From positions 248,001 to 312,000 of the forward strand of contig NZ_CP031312.1 in the NCBI RefSeq assembly GCF_004799685.1: a stretch of DNA of 64,000 nucleotides, written 5' to 3'. This document shows, piece after piece, positions 7,668-16,057 of the stretch. The DNA is from Halobellus limi (lineage in GTDB: Archaea; Halobacteriota; Halobacteria; Halobacteriales; Haloferacaceae). Made by a program: the position numbers and the translations under genes. Position 1 is the first letter of the stretch; the number at the start of each line of letters is the position of its first letter. The notes under the pieces were generated by a model. That model was given only the letters and a program-made list of their open reading frames with translations. It had not been told where the DNA came from and made no database searches.

Positions 7668-8626
7668 GCGACAGACTGTCGGACGTTCGGGACGTCGCTC
7701 GGGGACTGCCTCGACGGCCCCTGCTCGCGGTCGGCGTGCTACTGCTGCTCGCCGTCCCGTTCCTGTTCCCCGGGCAGTCGGACCTCGCGACCGAGGCGCT
7801 CATCTTCGGCCTCTTCGCCATCTCGGTCGACATCGTGCTCGGCTACGCCGGACTGCTCTCGCTCGCGCCGGCGGCCTTCTTCGGGCTGGGCGCGTACACG
7901 GTCGCCAAGCTCGTCGTCGACTACGGACAGTCGTTCTGGCTCGGATTTCCCCTCGCGATCGTTCTCGCGCTCATCCTGGCGTTCGTCGTCGGCTACGTCC
8001 CGATCAAGCGTCGGATCGGCAACGTCTACTTCGTGCTGTTCACCCTCGCGTTCGGGGCGATCGTCCACGACTTCTTCTTCGTCACGACGTGGCTGACCGG
8101 TGGCTCCGACGGGCTCGGCTTCTTCGGCCCGCCGGAGGTTCTGGGGATCGACCTCGGCGGTAGCACCGCGTACTACTACCTCACGCTCGGTGCCGTCGCG
8201 ACCGTCGGGTACGGGCTGTACGTCCTGATCAAGAGCGACTACGGTGACGTTCTCCACGCGACGCGACAGAACGAACTCCGGATGCGGTATCTCGGCTACG
8301 ACACGAACCGCGAACTGATGATCGCGTGGCTCGTCTCCGCCGCGGTCTCCGCCTTCGCGGGCGCGGTGTACGTCGGCCTCGTCGGGATCGCCTCGCCGTC
8401 TCTCGTCTCTTTCGCCCTGACCGGCGACGTGATCATCTGGATCATCGTCGGCGGCACGGGGACGCTTCTGGGACCGTTCGCCGCCGCGATCGGACTGGTC
8501 TTCACCCAGGAACTCCTGCAGAACCTCTGGCAGGGCGGCTACCGACTGCTCCTCGGGGTGCTCTTCGTCGTGTTCGTCTTCGTCCTCCCGGACGGGCTTG
8601 TGGGGCTCCTCCGGGGCGATGAATAA
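7664..8626 (+). CDS. livM: ABC transporter permease, LivM-like
   Basis: A 320-residue multi-pass protein. DIVLGYAGLLSLAPAAFFGLGAYTVA is the LivM pattern, and GTGTLLGPFAAAIGLVF is the conserved cytoplasmic loop before the last helices. It pairs with LivH to form the permease. The start overlaps livH as ATGA. The C-terminus ends with a short charged tail after the last helix. Confidence 0.9.
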   Translation: MSDRLSDVRDVARGLPRRPLLAVGVLLLLAVPFLFPGQSDLATEALIFGLFAISVDIVLGYAGLLSLAPAAFFGLGAYTVAKLVVDYGQSFWLGFPLAIVLALILAFVVGYVPIKRRIGNVYFVLFTLAFGAIVHDFFFVTTWLTGGSDGLGFFGPPEVLGIDLGGSTAYYYLTLGAVATVGYGLYVLIKSDYGDVLHATRQNELRMRYLGYDTNRELMIAWLVSAAVSAFAGAVYVGLVGIASPSLVSFALTGDVIIWIIVGGTGTLLGPFAAAIGLVFTQELLQNLWQGGYRLLLGVLFVVFVFVLPDGLVGLLRGDE

Positions 8627-8852
8627 CCCCGCTCCCGTTTCCGTTCGGCTCCGCCTGGTCTTCGGGTCTACGCCCGCTCGCACGCCGTCGGTTCACATCC
8701 GGTTTCGCGGACCGTAAAGCGGACTCACAAACGTGCGACGCCGCGGTCGTTTCACCGGCAGACGGCCCGTCGGTCACGAAGGCCGCTAAATTCGCCGCAA
8801 TTCAACCCGAAATTTTATTATGAATACTGGTAACAAGGAGTATAGGCATACG

Positions 8853-10088
8853 ATGATTCAACGAAGATCGTTCCTCAAAGCTGCGGGCGTCGCGGGACTC
8901 ACCTCGGCCGCCGGCTGTCTCGGAGGCGGCGGCGGTGGCGGAAGCGACTCGGTCAAGATCGGTGCCGTGATGGCACTGAGCGGTCCGTTCGCACGAACCG
9001 GCGAAGAAAACCGACGCGGGCTGGAAGTCGGTCAGGAGTACCTCGGCGGCGAGATCCTCGACAGCGAGTTCGAGTTGATCATCGAGGACGGCGAGTCGGA
9101 TCCGAACGCGTCGATCCAGGCGGCCCGGACGCTCGTCGAAGACGAGGACGTCGACGCCATCATCGGCCCGGTGAGCAGTGGTAACTCCATCTCCGTGATG
9201 CAGTACATCAAAGACGAGGGGCAGGTGCCGCACCTGATGACCACGGCCTCGTCCGTCGAGGCCCGCGAGAACCCCGAGAACTGCAACGAGTACGGGTTCT
9301 TCATCTGGCCCAGCAACCGGCACCTCGCGCCGACGGGGACGCAGTTCATCCAGGAGCTCCCGAACCACATCGACCGCGACATCGACCCCTCGCGGGTTCA
9401 CTACGTCTCACAGGACTACGCGCTCGGACAGAACGGCCTCGAACTGGTCGAGGAGTCGATGAACGAGGTCGGCGGCGAAGTCACCGGCAGCACGCTGGTC
9501 CCGCTCGGAGAGACCGACTGGTCGTCGTACATCTCCGAGATCGCCAACAGCGAGGCCGACGTCGTCACCGGCGTCCTCACGTGGGGCGCGGCCGCACAGC
9601 TGATCCCGCAGGCCAACTCCTTCGGACTGCCCGAAGAGAAGGTGATGATGTTCAACTCCGGGAAGCCAATCGGCCAGTTCGCCGCCTCGACGATGCCCAA
9701 CGAAGTCACCGTCGACGGCTGGTTCGGGACGCACTTCTACAACCCCGGACTCGACACCGACGTCAACAACGAGTTCCAGAGCCTCTACAACGAACTCGAC
9801 AGCTCGCTCCTGCCGAACTCGACGGCGGGCGCGTCCTTCGAGCTGATGCGGGCGCTCGCGACCGCGATCGAAAACGGCGGCTCGACGGCCTCGGACGACA
9901 TCATCTCCGAACTCGAGGGCCTGGAGTGGGACTCGGTCTTCGGCCCGATCCAGTTCCGCGAGGAGGACCACCAGGCGGCGCTGAACTTCTTCGGCGGCCG
10001 ACGCGTCGAATCCGACGGCGACGGCTCCGAGGTGGAAGTGCTCGCGGAGTACCCGGACGTCATCCCGGACGCGCGCTGTAGCCTCTAA
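8853..10088 (+). CDS. ABC transporter substrate-binding lipoprotein, LivK/Peripla_BP_6-like
   Basis: A 411-residue exported protein with a Tat motif (RRSFLKAAG, residues 4-12), a lipobox ending at Cys in TSAAGCLGG and a Gly-rich linker, so it is a membrane-anchored lipoprotein outside the cell. The mature part is a type I periplasmic-binding fold (KIGAVMALSGPFARTGEENRRG, then IIGPVSSGNSISVM and FGLPEEKVMMFNSG). A TATA-like box (TTTTATTA, 8812-8819) just upstream puts the transcript start near 8840, which favours the ATG at 8853 over one at 8820. It supplies substrate to LivFGHM. Confidence 0.88.
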   Translation: MIQRRSFLKAAGVAGLTSAAGCLGGGGGGGSDSVKIGAVMALSGPFARTGEENRRGLEVGQEYLGGEILDSEFELIIEDGESDPNASIQAARTLVEDEDVDAIIGPVSSGNSISVMQYIKDEGQVPHLMTTASSVEARENPENCNEYGFFIWPSNRHLAPTGTQFIQELPNHIDRDIDPSRVHYVSQDYALGQNGLELVEESMNEVGGEVTGSTLVPLGETDWSSYISEIANSEADVVTGVLTWGAAAQLIPQANSFGLPEEKVMMFNSGKPIGQFAASTMPNEVTVDGWFGTHFYNPGLDTDVNNEFQSLYNELDSSLLPNSTAGASFELMRALATAIENGGSTASDDIISELEGLEWDSVFGPIQFREEDHQAALNFFGGRRVESDGDGSEVEVLAEYPDVIPDARCSL

Positions 10089-10093
10089 CCCAC

Positions 10094-10099
10094 CTTTTT
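10094..10099 (+). terminator. T-tract terminator after the binding-protein gene
   Basis: Six Ts six bases after the stop codon, the usual archaeal termination signal. It is followed by two strong stem-loops. Confidence 0.5.
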
Positions 10100-10113
10100 T
10101 ATCGGGGATCCTC

Positions 10114-10132
10114 GGCCGCGCTGCGCGCGGCC
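10114..10132 (+). other. Stem-loop GGCCGCGC-TGC-GCGCGGCC
   Basis: A perfect 8-bp stem with a 3-nt loop downstream of the Liv operon, 35 bases before a second stem-loop. Its arms share GGCCGCG with that structure, so the two could pair alternately. A role in 3' end stability is possible. Confidence 0.45.
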
Positions 10133-10166
10133 TCGAACCCCCGCAAAAAATCTGGACCAAAAAAGG

Positions 10167-10196
10167 CCGCGAGGCTCGCATCCGCGAGCCTCGCGG
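10167..10196 (+). other. 13-bp perfect stem-loop (CCGCGAGGCTCGC / GCGAGCCTCGCGG)
   Basis: The arms are 10167-10179 and 10184-10196 with an ATCC loop. It is preceded by A-rich runs (AAAAAA at about 10145 and 10159), so on the minus strand it is followed by a T-tract and would work as a terminator in that direction too. No minus-strand gene needing it is apparent. Confidence 0.5.
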
Positions 10197-10371
10197 TGAA
10201 CGACGTGCGACGTACGGCGACGCTCCGCTACTGACCGCCCAGCGTTTGTACGGCTTATACTGTCGGACCTACCTATGTGAAGATTCTCGGCACTCCGGGG
10301 TGTCGAAATGCCCTCCGAACTTACGTCCGACCGGATCGCCCACTCTCGTGGGTCGGGCACGCACTCATACG

Positions 10372-10455
10372 TATAGTAGCGTTTGCAACTGATTACTCAT
10401 CTGATCGCACGACTGCGTGTGATCGAGTGAGTGAAGACTTGCAAACGCTACTATA
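10372..10455. mobile_element. 84-bp MITE-like palindrome with 17-bp terminal inverted repeats
   Basis: The ends TATAGTAGCGTTTGCAA (10372-10388) and its exact complement (10439-10455) flank a nearly palindromic centre containing GATCGCAC and GTGTGATC. It has no coding capacity and lies between the Liv operon and the amidohydrolase gene. The form is that of a miniature inverted-repeat element mobilised by a transposase elsewhere. A clear target duplication is not seen. Confidence 0.7.
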
Positions 10456-10601
10456 ATGCTGTAACCGCTTACCGGTACGACCGGTCGACGTGTGTCCCCG
10501 TTCGATCGAACCACGGCGTCGATCCGCGACGCGTCCGGCGGTCGCAGTGCAGCGATCGGATCCACACATACATTTATTAAAAGATAGCGGAATAGTGAGG
10601 T

Positions 10602-11684
10602 ATGAAACTCGGTCGCTTCCTGGTCGAGACGCATTGCCACGCCCAGCGTCACGCCGCCCGCATCCAGATGGACGGCGACGCCGACTACGGCGAACTCGCG
10701 AAGAAGATGGTGACCGCGGTCCCGGGCGACGAGGCCACCGAGGACGACGAGGTGATCGTCTACGACAACTCCGATCGCGTCCTCCGCGATATGGACACCT
10801 ACGGCGTCGATATGTGCGTGCTGCTCCCCGGGACGTTCGGGTTCACGAACGAGATGCACGCCGAGATGATGGCCGAACACCCCGAGAAGTTCGTCGCCGC
10901 CGCCTATCCGGTCCAGACGATGAAGGCGGCCCAGCGCGGCGAGGAGGAGTGGACCGCCGAGGCCGCCGCCGCGGAGGTCGACGAGTGGCTCGAGGAGGAC
11001 GGCTTCCGGATGATCGGCGAGGGGATGCCCTACGACCCCACGACCGAGGAGCCGATGGAGTGGTCCGAGCGGAAGGACGAACTCCGGGAGTTCTTCGACG
11101 TCGCCGCCAAGCACGAGGTCCCGATCCGCTGGCACACCGGCTACGTCTCCGGTTACGCCACCGGTCTCGGCATCTTCGATCACTACCCGGACTGGAGCGA
11201 TCCGACGCTCGCGAGCCAGATGAAGGCCGAATATCCGGAGGTCCCGATAATCTTCGACCACGGCGGGATGCAGGCGACGTGGCGTGAGCACCACGTCGAT
11301 CAGTGCTGTCAGGTCGCCGCCTCCTTCGACGACGTCTACCTCGAGATCGGCCTGTACTGGGCCGACCTGATGAAGAAGCCGATGAACGACCCGAACATCG
11401 GCGTCGAGCAGTTGCTCTGGGGGACCGACTGGGGCGCGTCGATGCCGCAGATCAGCCAGCCGAACGAGGACCCGCCGTACTACTGGGACCAGATCGCAGA
11501 CCGCGGGCTCCCGGCCCACCAGGTCGACTTCTGGGGGCCGAGCCTCCGACAGCTCCAGAAGTTCGCGATGGACCGTGACCTCCCCCAGGAGGAACTCAAC
11601 CTCATCCTCGGCGGTAACGCCGTCCGGCTGTTCGACCTCGACGTGCCGGACAACCGGATGTTCAGAAACTACATCGACCTCTGA
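10602..11684 (+). CDS. Amidohydrolase family protein (amidohydrolase_2 / ACMSD-like)
   Basis: A 360-residue TIM-barrel metal-dependent hydrolase or decarboxylase. The N-terminal VETHCHAQRH gives the HxH metal pair, IRWHTGY and IIFDHGG supply further histidines, and LLWGTDWGAS supplies the catalytic Asp. The family includes ring-cleavage-product hydrolases, hydratases and non-oxidative decarboxylases. A TATA-like box (TTTATTAAAAG, about 10572) predicts a leaderless or near-leaderless mRNA at this ATG. It is followed by a CoA ligase 7 bases downstream, so the two form an operon. It is only distantly related to the other three amidohydrolases in this window. Confidence 0.82.
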   Translation: MKLGRFLVETHCHAQRHAARIQMDGDADYGELAKKMVTAVPGDEATEDDEVIVYDNSDRVLRDMDTYGVDMCVLLPGTFGFTNEMHAEMMAEHPEKFVAAAYPVQTMKAAQRGEEEWTAEAAAAEVDEWLEEDGFRMIGEGMPYDPTTEEPMEWSERKDELREFFDVAAKHEVPIRWHTGYVSGYATGLGIFDHYPDWSDPTLASQMKAEYPEVPIIFDHGGMQATWREHHVDQCCQVAASFDDVYLEIGLYWADLMKKPMNDPNIGVEQLLWGTDWGASMPQISQPNEDPPYYWDQIADRGLPAHQVDFWGPSLRQLQKFAMDRDLPQEELNLILGGNAVRLFDLDVPDNRMFRNYIDL

Positions 11685-11691
11685 ACGCACG

Positions 11692-13263
11692 ATGCACACG
11701 ACATCCACCCCCGGACTGCCGCCGATACACGAACTCTCGGAGATCGCAGCGACCAATAACCCCGACCGGGTCGCGTACGGCGAGGCGGCCACCGGGAGAG
11801 AGGTGACGTGGTCGACGTTCGAAGAGCGGAGTCGCCGCGCCGCGAACGCCCTCCGTGAGCACTGCGCGCAGGGCGATCGGGTGGCGTTCCTCTGCGACTG
11901 CTCGATCGCCCACACCACGCTGTTCAACGGGGCGATGAAGGCCGGCTGCGTCGTGTCCAACCTCCACACGCGCGCCTCCGCAGAGACGCTGCGGTACTGT
12001 CTCGACTCGATTCGCCCCCGCGTGCTCGTCATCGACGAGCAGTTCTCCGAGTTCGTCGAATCGGACCTCCGCGACGAGATCACGACGGACCTCAGCGCGG
12101 TCATCACGACTGGAACCGAACGTACCGACTACGAGCAATCACACGAACCGCTGCTCGAATCCCACGAGGCCGTCGCCCCCGACGTCCGCCTCCGGGAGGA
12201 CGACGTCGCGTCCATCCAGTGGACCTCCGGCACGACCGGGCGGCCGAAGGGCTGGTGTCACACCCACCGGGCGCTCTGTCACAAGGCGCTCCACCTCGAA
12301 AAGCTCCTCGCGCTCGATCGCACCGCCGCCCAGGCGCACGTGTTCACGCCCTCGTTCGCCGCGTGGTACGCGCTGTTCCTTCCGGCGCTGTCGTCGAACG
12401 CGGCCACCTACTACCTCTCGGAGTGGGATCCCGAGGCGTACGTTCGCCTGATCGACGAACAGGACCTGACGACCGCGGATCTGATCCCCACGATGTGGCA
12501 GGAAGTGCTCCGGTTAGACTCGCTCTCGGAGTACGACCTCGGTTCGCTGAACCGGGTGGTCACGAGCGGCGAGTACCTCGACGAGCGCACGCTCGCGGCG
12601 ATCCGCGAGGAGATCTGCGAGGACGTGTTCAACAGCTACGCCGCCACCGAGGTCCTGGGCACCGAGATCAGCGCGGCGGAGCTGACCGACGACCGCACCG
12701 GCAGCGTCGGCAAGCCCATCCCCGGCACTCGGGTCCGCGTCGTGGAACCCGGCGGGCGGCCGGACGCGGTGAAACCGGCGGGAGAGACGGGCGAGATCAT
12801 CATCAAGGGCCCCGACCGCGCGTCGTGGGCCTGGAACGACACGCAAAAGACAGAAGAGGTGTTCGAGGACGGCTGGTGGTACTCCGGCGACCTCGGCTAC
12901 AAGGACGAGGAGGGCTACCTGTACGTCGAGGGCCGGACCGACTTCATGATCAAATCGAAGGGGATCAAGGTCTTCCCGACGCCCATCGAGGAGCGGCTGT
13001 TGGAACACCCGGCGGTCGAACAGGCGGCGGTCGTCGGCGTCGACGACGACGAGTACGGCGAGAAGGTCGTGGCGGTGATTCGCCGCACCGACGACGACGT
13101 CGGCTCCGACGAACTCGAAGCGTGGTGCCTCGAGAGCGACGAGGTCGCCCGCTTCGAGCGCCCCCGCGAGTACCACTTCGTCGAGGAGCCGTTCCCGCGG
13201 ACCGCCACGGAGAAGCTCGACCGCGCCGAGATCCGTTCGCGAGTGGTGTCCGAGGCGGAGTGA
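11692..13263 (+). CDS. AMP-forming acyl-CoA synthetase / aryl-CoA ligase-like
   Basis: A 523-residue ANL-superfamily enzyme that activates a carboxylic acid with ATP and CoA. Visible motifs are TSGTTGRPKGWCHTHRA (phosphate loop), YAATEVLGTEISA (A5), YSGDLGYKDEEGYLYVEGRTD (hinge region) and the catalytic lysine in PRTATEKLDR near the C-terminus. The start ATG at 11692 is 7 bases after the amidohydrolase stop; an earlier in-frame start lies inside that gene. Its substrate could be an aromatic acid imported by the Liv-type system. Benzoate- or cinnamate-type ligase is possible, but the specificity is not readable. Confidence 0.85.
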   Translation: MHTTSTPGLPPIHELSEIAATNNPDRVAYGEAATGREVTWSTFEERSRRAANALREHCAQGDRVAFLCDCSIAHTTLFNGAMKAGCVVSNLHTRASAETLRYCLDSIRPRVLVIDEQFSEFVESDLRDEITTDLSAVITTGTERTDYEQSHEPLLESHEAVAPDVRLREDDVASIQWTSGTTGRPKGWCHTHRALCHKALHLEKLLALDRTAAQAHVFTPSFAAWYALFLPALSSNAATYYLSEWDPEAYVRLIDEQDLTTADLIPTMWQEVLRLDSLSEYDLGSLNRVVTSGEYLDERTLAAIREEICEDVFNSYAATEVLGTEISAAELTDDRTGSVGKPIPGTRVRVVEPGGRPDAVKPAGETGEIIIKGPDRASWAWNDTQKTEEVFEDGWWYSGDLGYKDEEGYLYVEGRTDFMIKSKGIKVFPTPIEERLLEHPAVEQAAVVGVDDDEYGEKVVAVIRRTDDDVGSDELEAWCLESDEVARFERPREYHFVEEPFPRTATEKLDRAEIRSRVVSEAE

Positions 13264-13406
13264 CTCGACGTTCCGGCGGGGAGCGACCCGACGCTTCGAC
13301 GCGACTCGGCGAGCGTCGTCGTTCCCACCGAGACGTCGTCGAACCGCTCTCCGGTCCGGGTACCTATATCGGAATACTTACTATCGTTGCTCGGCTCGTT
13401 TCACGT

Positions 13407-13772
13407 ATGATCGGCGAGATCGACCACATCGAAATCGAGGCGAGCGACGCGACCGAGATGGCCGACTTCCTGAAGAAGCTCGGATACGAGGAGCACCGTC
13501 AGACCGAGCACCACGGGCAGTCCTACGAACTCGTCCCCGGCGACGGCGACGGCCCGCTCTTCGAGATCCACACCGTCGAGGGCGAGGAGGTCCCCGGTAT
13601 CAACCACATCGCCTTCAGCGTCGACAACATCGAAGAGCTCACCGAGGAGCTCGAAGAGAAAGAGGTCGACTCCATCGTCGGCCCCTACCACGTCGAGAAG
13701 ACCGGCCGCACGATCACCAACTTCCGCGACCCCGACGGCCGCCGGTTCCAGGTCGTTCAGGACGACGAGTAA
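13407..13772 (+). CDS. VOC/glyoxalase family protein
   Basis: A 121-residue single-module vicinal oxygen chelate protein: GEIDHIEIEASDATEMADFLKKLGY at the start, INHIAFSVDNIEELTEELEE in the middle and FRDPDGRRFQVVQ at the end. The family covers lyases, epimerases and dioxygenase halves. His at IDHI and INHI and a polar residue near the end are the usual metal positions; here the C-terminal Glu position appears to be Gln (RFQVVQ), which may alter or abolish metal binding. It has its own TATA-like region (about 13366-13380). Confidence 0.75.
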   Translation: MIGEIDHIEIEASDATEMADFLKKLGYEEHRQTEHHGQSYELVPGDGDGPLFEIHTVEGEEVPGINHIAFSVDNIEELTEELEEKEVDSIVGPYHVEKTGRTITNFRDPDGRRFQVVQDDE

Positions 13773-13797
13773 CGCGATCGACTTCGCGTCTGTCCCC

Positions 13798-13811
13798 TTT
13801 TTGGATTTTTT
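13798..13811 (+). terminator. T-rich terminator
   Basis: Two T-runs (5 and 6 Ts) separated by GGA, 26 bases after the VOC gene stop. This is a typical archaeal intrinsic terminator. Confidence 0.6.
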
Positions 13812-13954
13812 GAGCCACACGTCAAGAGCCGCTGCCCGACTCTCGGGTCGTCGATCTCGGGACGCCTCGCTGGCTGCTCGCTGTCTCTCTCAGTGAGCGG
13901 TCGAGCGATCCGACCGGAACGTATAACCTCCTCGCTCTCACAGTCGCTCCCACG

Positions 13955-14740
13955 ATGGAGCAACGTAACAGTTTTCGTCGAGCCATCGAGAACGGCGACG
14001 TCGTCTTCGGTGCCCGGTCGTCGACGTTCTCGCCGACGGTGATCGAGATCTACGGTGAACTCGGGATCGACTTCGTCTGGCTGGACTTCGAACATATGGG
14101 GCCCAGCCCGTGGGACAGCACCGTCTTCGAGGAGCTGACCCGCGCGGCGGAGGTCGGCGGCACGGAACTGTTCGTCCGGCTGCCGAGCGGCGACCCCTCC
14201 CTGATCCGAAAGGTGCTGGACGCGGGCGTCAGAAACGTCTTCATCCCGCGCGTCGACACCGCCGAGGAGGTCCGCGAGGCCGTGAAGGCGACCCGGTTCG
14301 TCCACGACGGCGAACCCGGCGAGCGGGGGATGGCGAGCGGCCGGTCCCGGACGTGGGGGCTCTCCGGCGACGACTACATCGAGACCGAGGACCGCGAAGT
14401 GTGCCTCGGCGTGATGATCGAGAAGACGACCGCGGTCGAGGAACTCGACGACATCCTCTCGGTTCCGGACCTCGGCTTCGTGTTCATCGGCCCCTCCGAC
14501 CTCTCGGTGCAGATGGGCCACCCCGGAGAGAAGACGCACCCCGAGGTGGTCGAGACGATCGAGGAGATCACCGAGGCGTGTCACGAGGCGGACGTTCCCA
14601 CGGGCGTCATCAAGACGGATCCGGACGAAATCGAAGCGGCTGTCGACGACGGCCACCAGATCATCCGGGTCGGCGGCGACCTGGCGTCGATCAAGTCGAC
14701 GCTCTCCGAGCGGCTGGACGCGATCGAGTCGCTCCGGTAG
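13955..14740 (+). CDS. HpcH/HpaI family aldolase
   Basis: A 261-residue class II pyruvate aldolase (HpaI/citrate lyase beta-like barrel). WLDFEHMGPSPW carries the catalytic histidine region, VRLPSGDPSLIRKVLDAG and IPRVDTAEEV are family loops, and the metal ligands Glu and Asp appear in MIEKTTAVE and FIGPSDLSVQMG. Such enzymes split 4-hydroxy-2-oxoacids into pyruvate (or a related oxoacid) and an aldehyde, the last step of meta-cleavage pathways. An extradiol dioxygenase gene follows, so a role in aromatic ring catabolism is likely. Confidence 0.88.
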   Translation: MEQRNSFRRAIENGDVVFGARSSTFSPTVIEIYGELGIDFVWLDFEHMGPSPWDSTVFEELTRAAEVGGTELFVRLPSGDPSLIRKVLDAGVRNVFIPRVDTAEEVREAVKATRFVHDGEPGERGMASGRSRTWGLSGDDYIETEDREVCLGVMIEKTTAVEELDDILSVPDLGFVFIGPSDLSVQMGHPGEKTHPEVVETIEEITEACHEADVPTGVIKTDPDEIEAAVDDGHQIIRVGGDLASIKSTLSERLDAIESLR

Positions 14741-14845
14741 CTCGGGGGGTTCGTCCGTTCTCTTCTCGGAAATCCGCGTTCAGAGGCGCGAAACGGGCGC
14801 CGGAAGAATAATTTATTATCGTAGACCGACGTGCATCCACCTGCA

Positions 14846-15778
14846 ATGGATCCTGAGCTCGCTCGCCTCGGTCACGTCGCGCTGGAAACGCCCGATCTCG
14901 ACGGCTCCCTGGAGTTCTTCAGAGACGCGGTCGGGTTCGAAGAAGTCGAACGCGACGGCGACACGTCGTATCTGCGCGCCGTCGACGAGTTCGACCACCA
15001 CTCGATCGTCCTCTCGGAGGCCGACGAGCCCGGCGTCGACCACGTCGGCTGGCAGACGCGGAAGCCGGAGTACCTCGGGGAGTTCGAGGCGGTCCTCGAC
15101 GAGCAGGGCATCGACGTGACCTGGGTCGATGCCGAGGCGGAACTCGGCCAGGGCGAGGCCTTTCGGTTCACGACGCCCACGGGCCACGAGTTCGAGTTCT
15201 ACTACGAGATGGAGAAGCCGGACCCGCCGGCCGAACGGCGTTCGAAGCTCAAGAACAAGACGTACTCGCGGACGACGACGAACCCGATCGCGCCCAAGCG
15301 GATCGACCACGTCCAGCTGTGGGACCCCGCGGCCAACGACTTCCGCGCGTGGCTCCAGGAGGCGCTCAACTTCCGCGTGCAGGAGCGATACAACCGGAAG
15401 GACGGCTCGCGGTGGGGCACGTTCCTCAGCGCCAACGGCAACAAGATCGAGGCCGCCGTCATCGAAGACGAGGACGCCGCGAACGAGCCCGCGCTCCACC
15501 ACATCGCCTACAAGGTGGACACCGCGGACGACCTCTTCGACGCCCACGACGCGATGAACGAGCACGGCATCCCGACCGACGGGATCGGACAGCACTCCAT
15601 CTCCCGCGGGAAGTTCCTCTACGTGCGCGATCCCGTCAGCGGCCACCGCATCGAGTTCAACGCCGGCGGCTACCTCGTCTTCGACCCCGAGTGGGAGACG
15701 ATCGAGTGGCAGGAGGGCGACCTCGAGGACCGTCAGTGGATCGGCCAGATCGAATCGAAGGCGCGCGTCGAGTACTGA
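14846..15778 (+). CDS. Two-domain extradiol ring-cleavage dioxygenase (VOC, type I)
   Basis: A 310-residue protein with two VOC modules, the length of catechol 2,3-dioxygenase and homoprotocatechuate 2,3-dioxygenase. The N-terminal module begins LGHVALETPDLDGSLEFF. The C-terminal module holds the expected iron ligands: His in RIDHVQLWDP, His in LHHIAYKV and Glu in HRIEFNAGGY. A TATA-like box (TTTATTATC, about 14811) favours the ATG at 14846 with a nearly leaderless mRNA; an upstream GTG adds five residues. It would open a catechol-type ring with oxygen. Beside the HpaI aldolase, a homoprotocatechuate-like route is possible but unproven. Confidence 0.85.
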   Translation: MDPELARLGHVALETPDLDGSLEFFRDAVGFEEVERDGDTSYLRAVDEFDHHSIVLSEADEPGVDHVGWQTRKPEYLGEFEAVLDEQGIDVTWVDAEAELGQGEAFRFTTPTGHEFEFYYEMEKPDPPAERRSKLKNKTYSRTTTNPIAPKRIDHVQLWDPAANDFRAWLQEALNFRVQERYNRKDGSRWGTFLSANGNKIEAAVIEDEDAANEPALHHIAYKVDTADDLFDAHDAMNEHGIPTDGIGQHSISRGKFLYVRDPVSGHRIEFNAGGYLVFDPEWETIEWQEGDLEDRQWIGQIESKARVEY

Positions 15779-16057
15779 TACGGTCGGCTCCCGATCCCGG
15801 CGTCGACGACCCGCGTATCGTCCACAACCGTCGCGGTTATCGTGTTCTTAACCGTCCCCCGAGTTCGCAGTCGCCTGTGGCCGACGAATCGACCGATCGT
15901 CGTTGCCGCTCACACCGTCGGTCGCTCCCGCCGGCGCTCGATTGCTGCCCTCATTCCTCGCGCTACCCGCCCCGTCGCCGGTTGTCGCCGCGCTACGGCG
16001 GTTTTTGGCACACATTCACAAACATTTATTTAGTTCGGTTATGTTTCTCACGTTACG

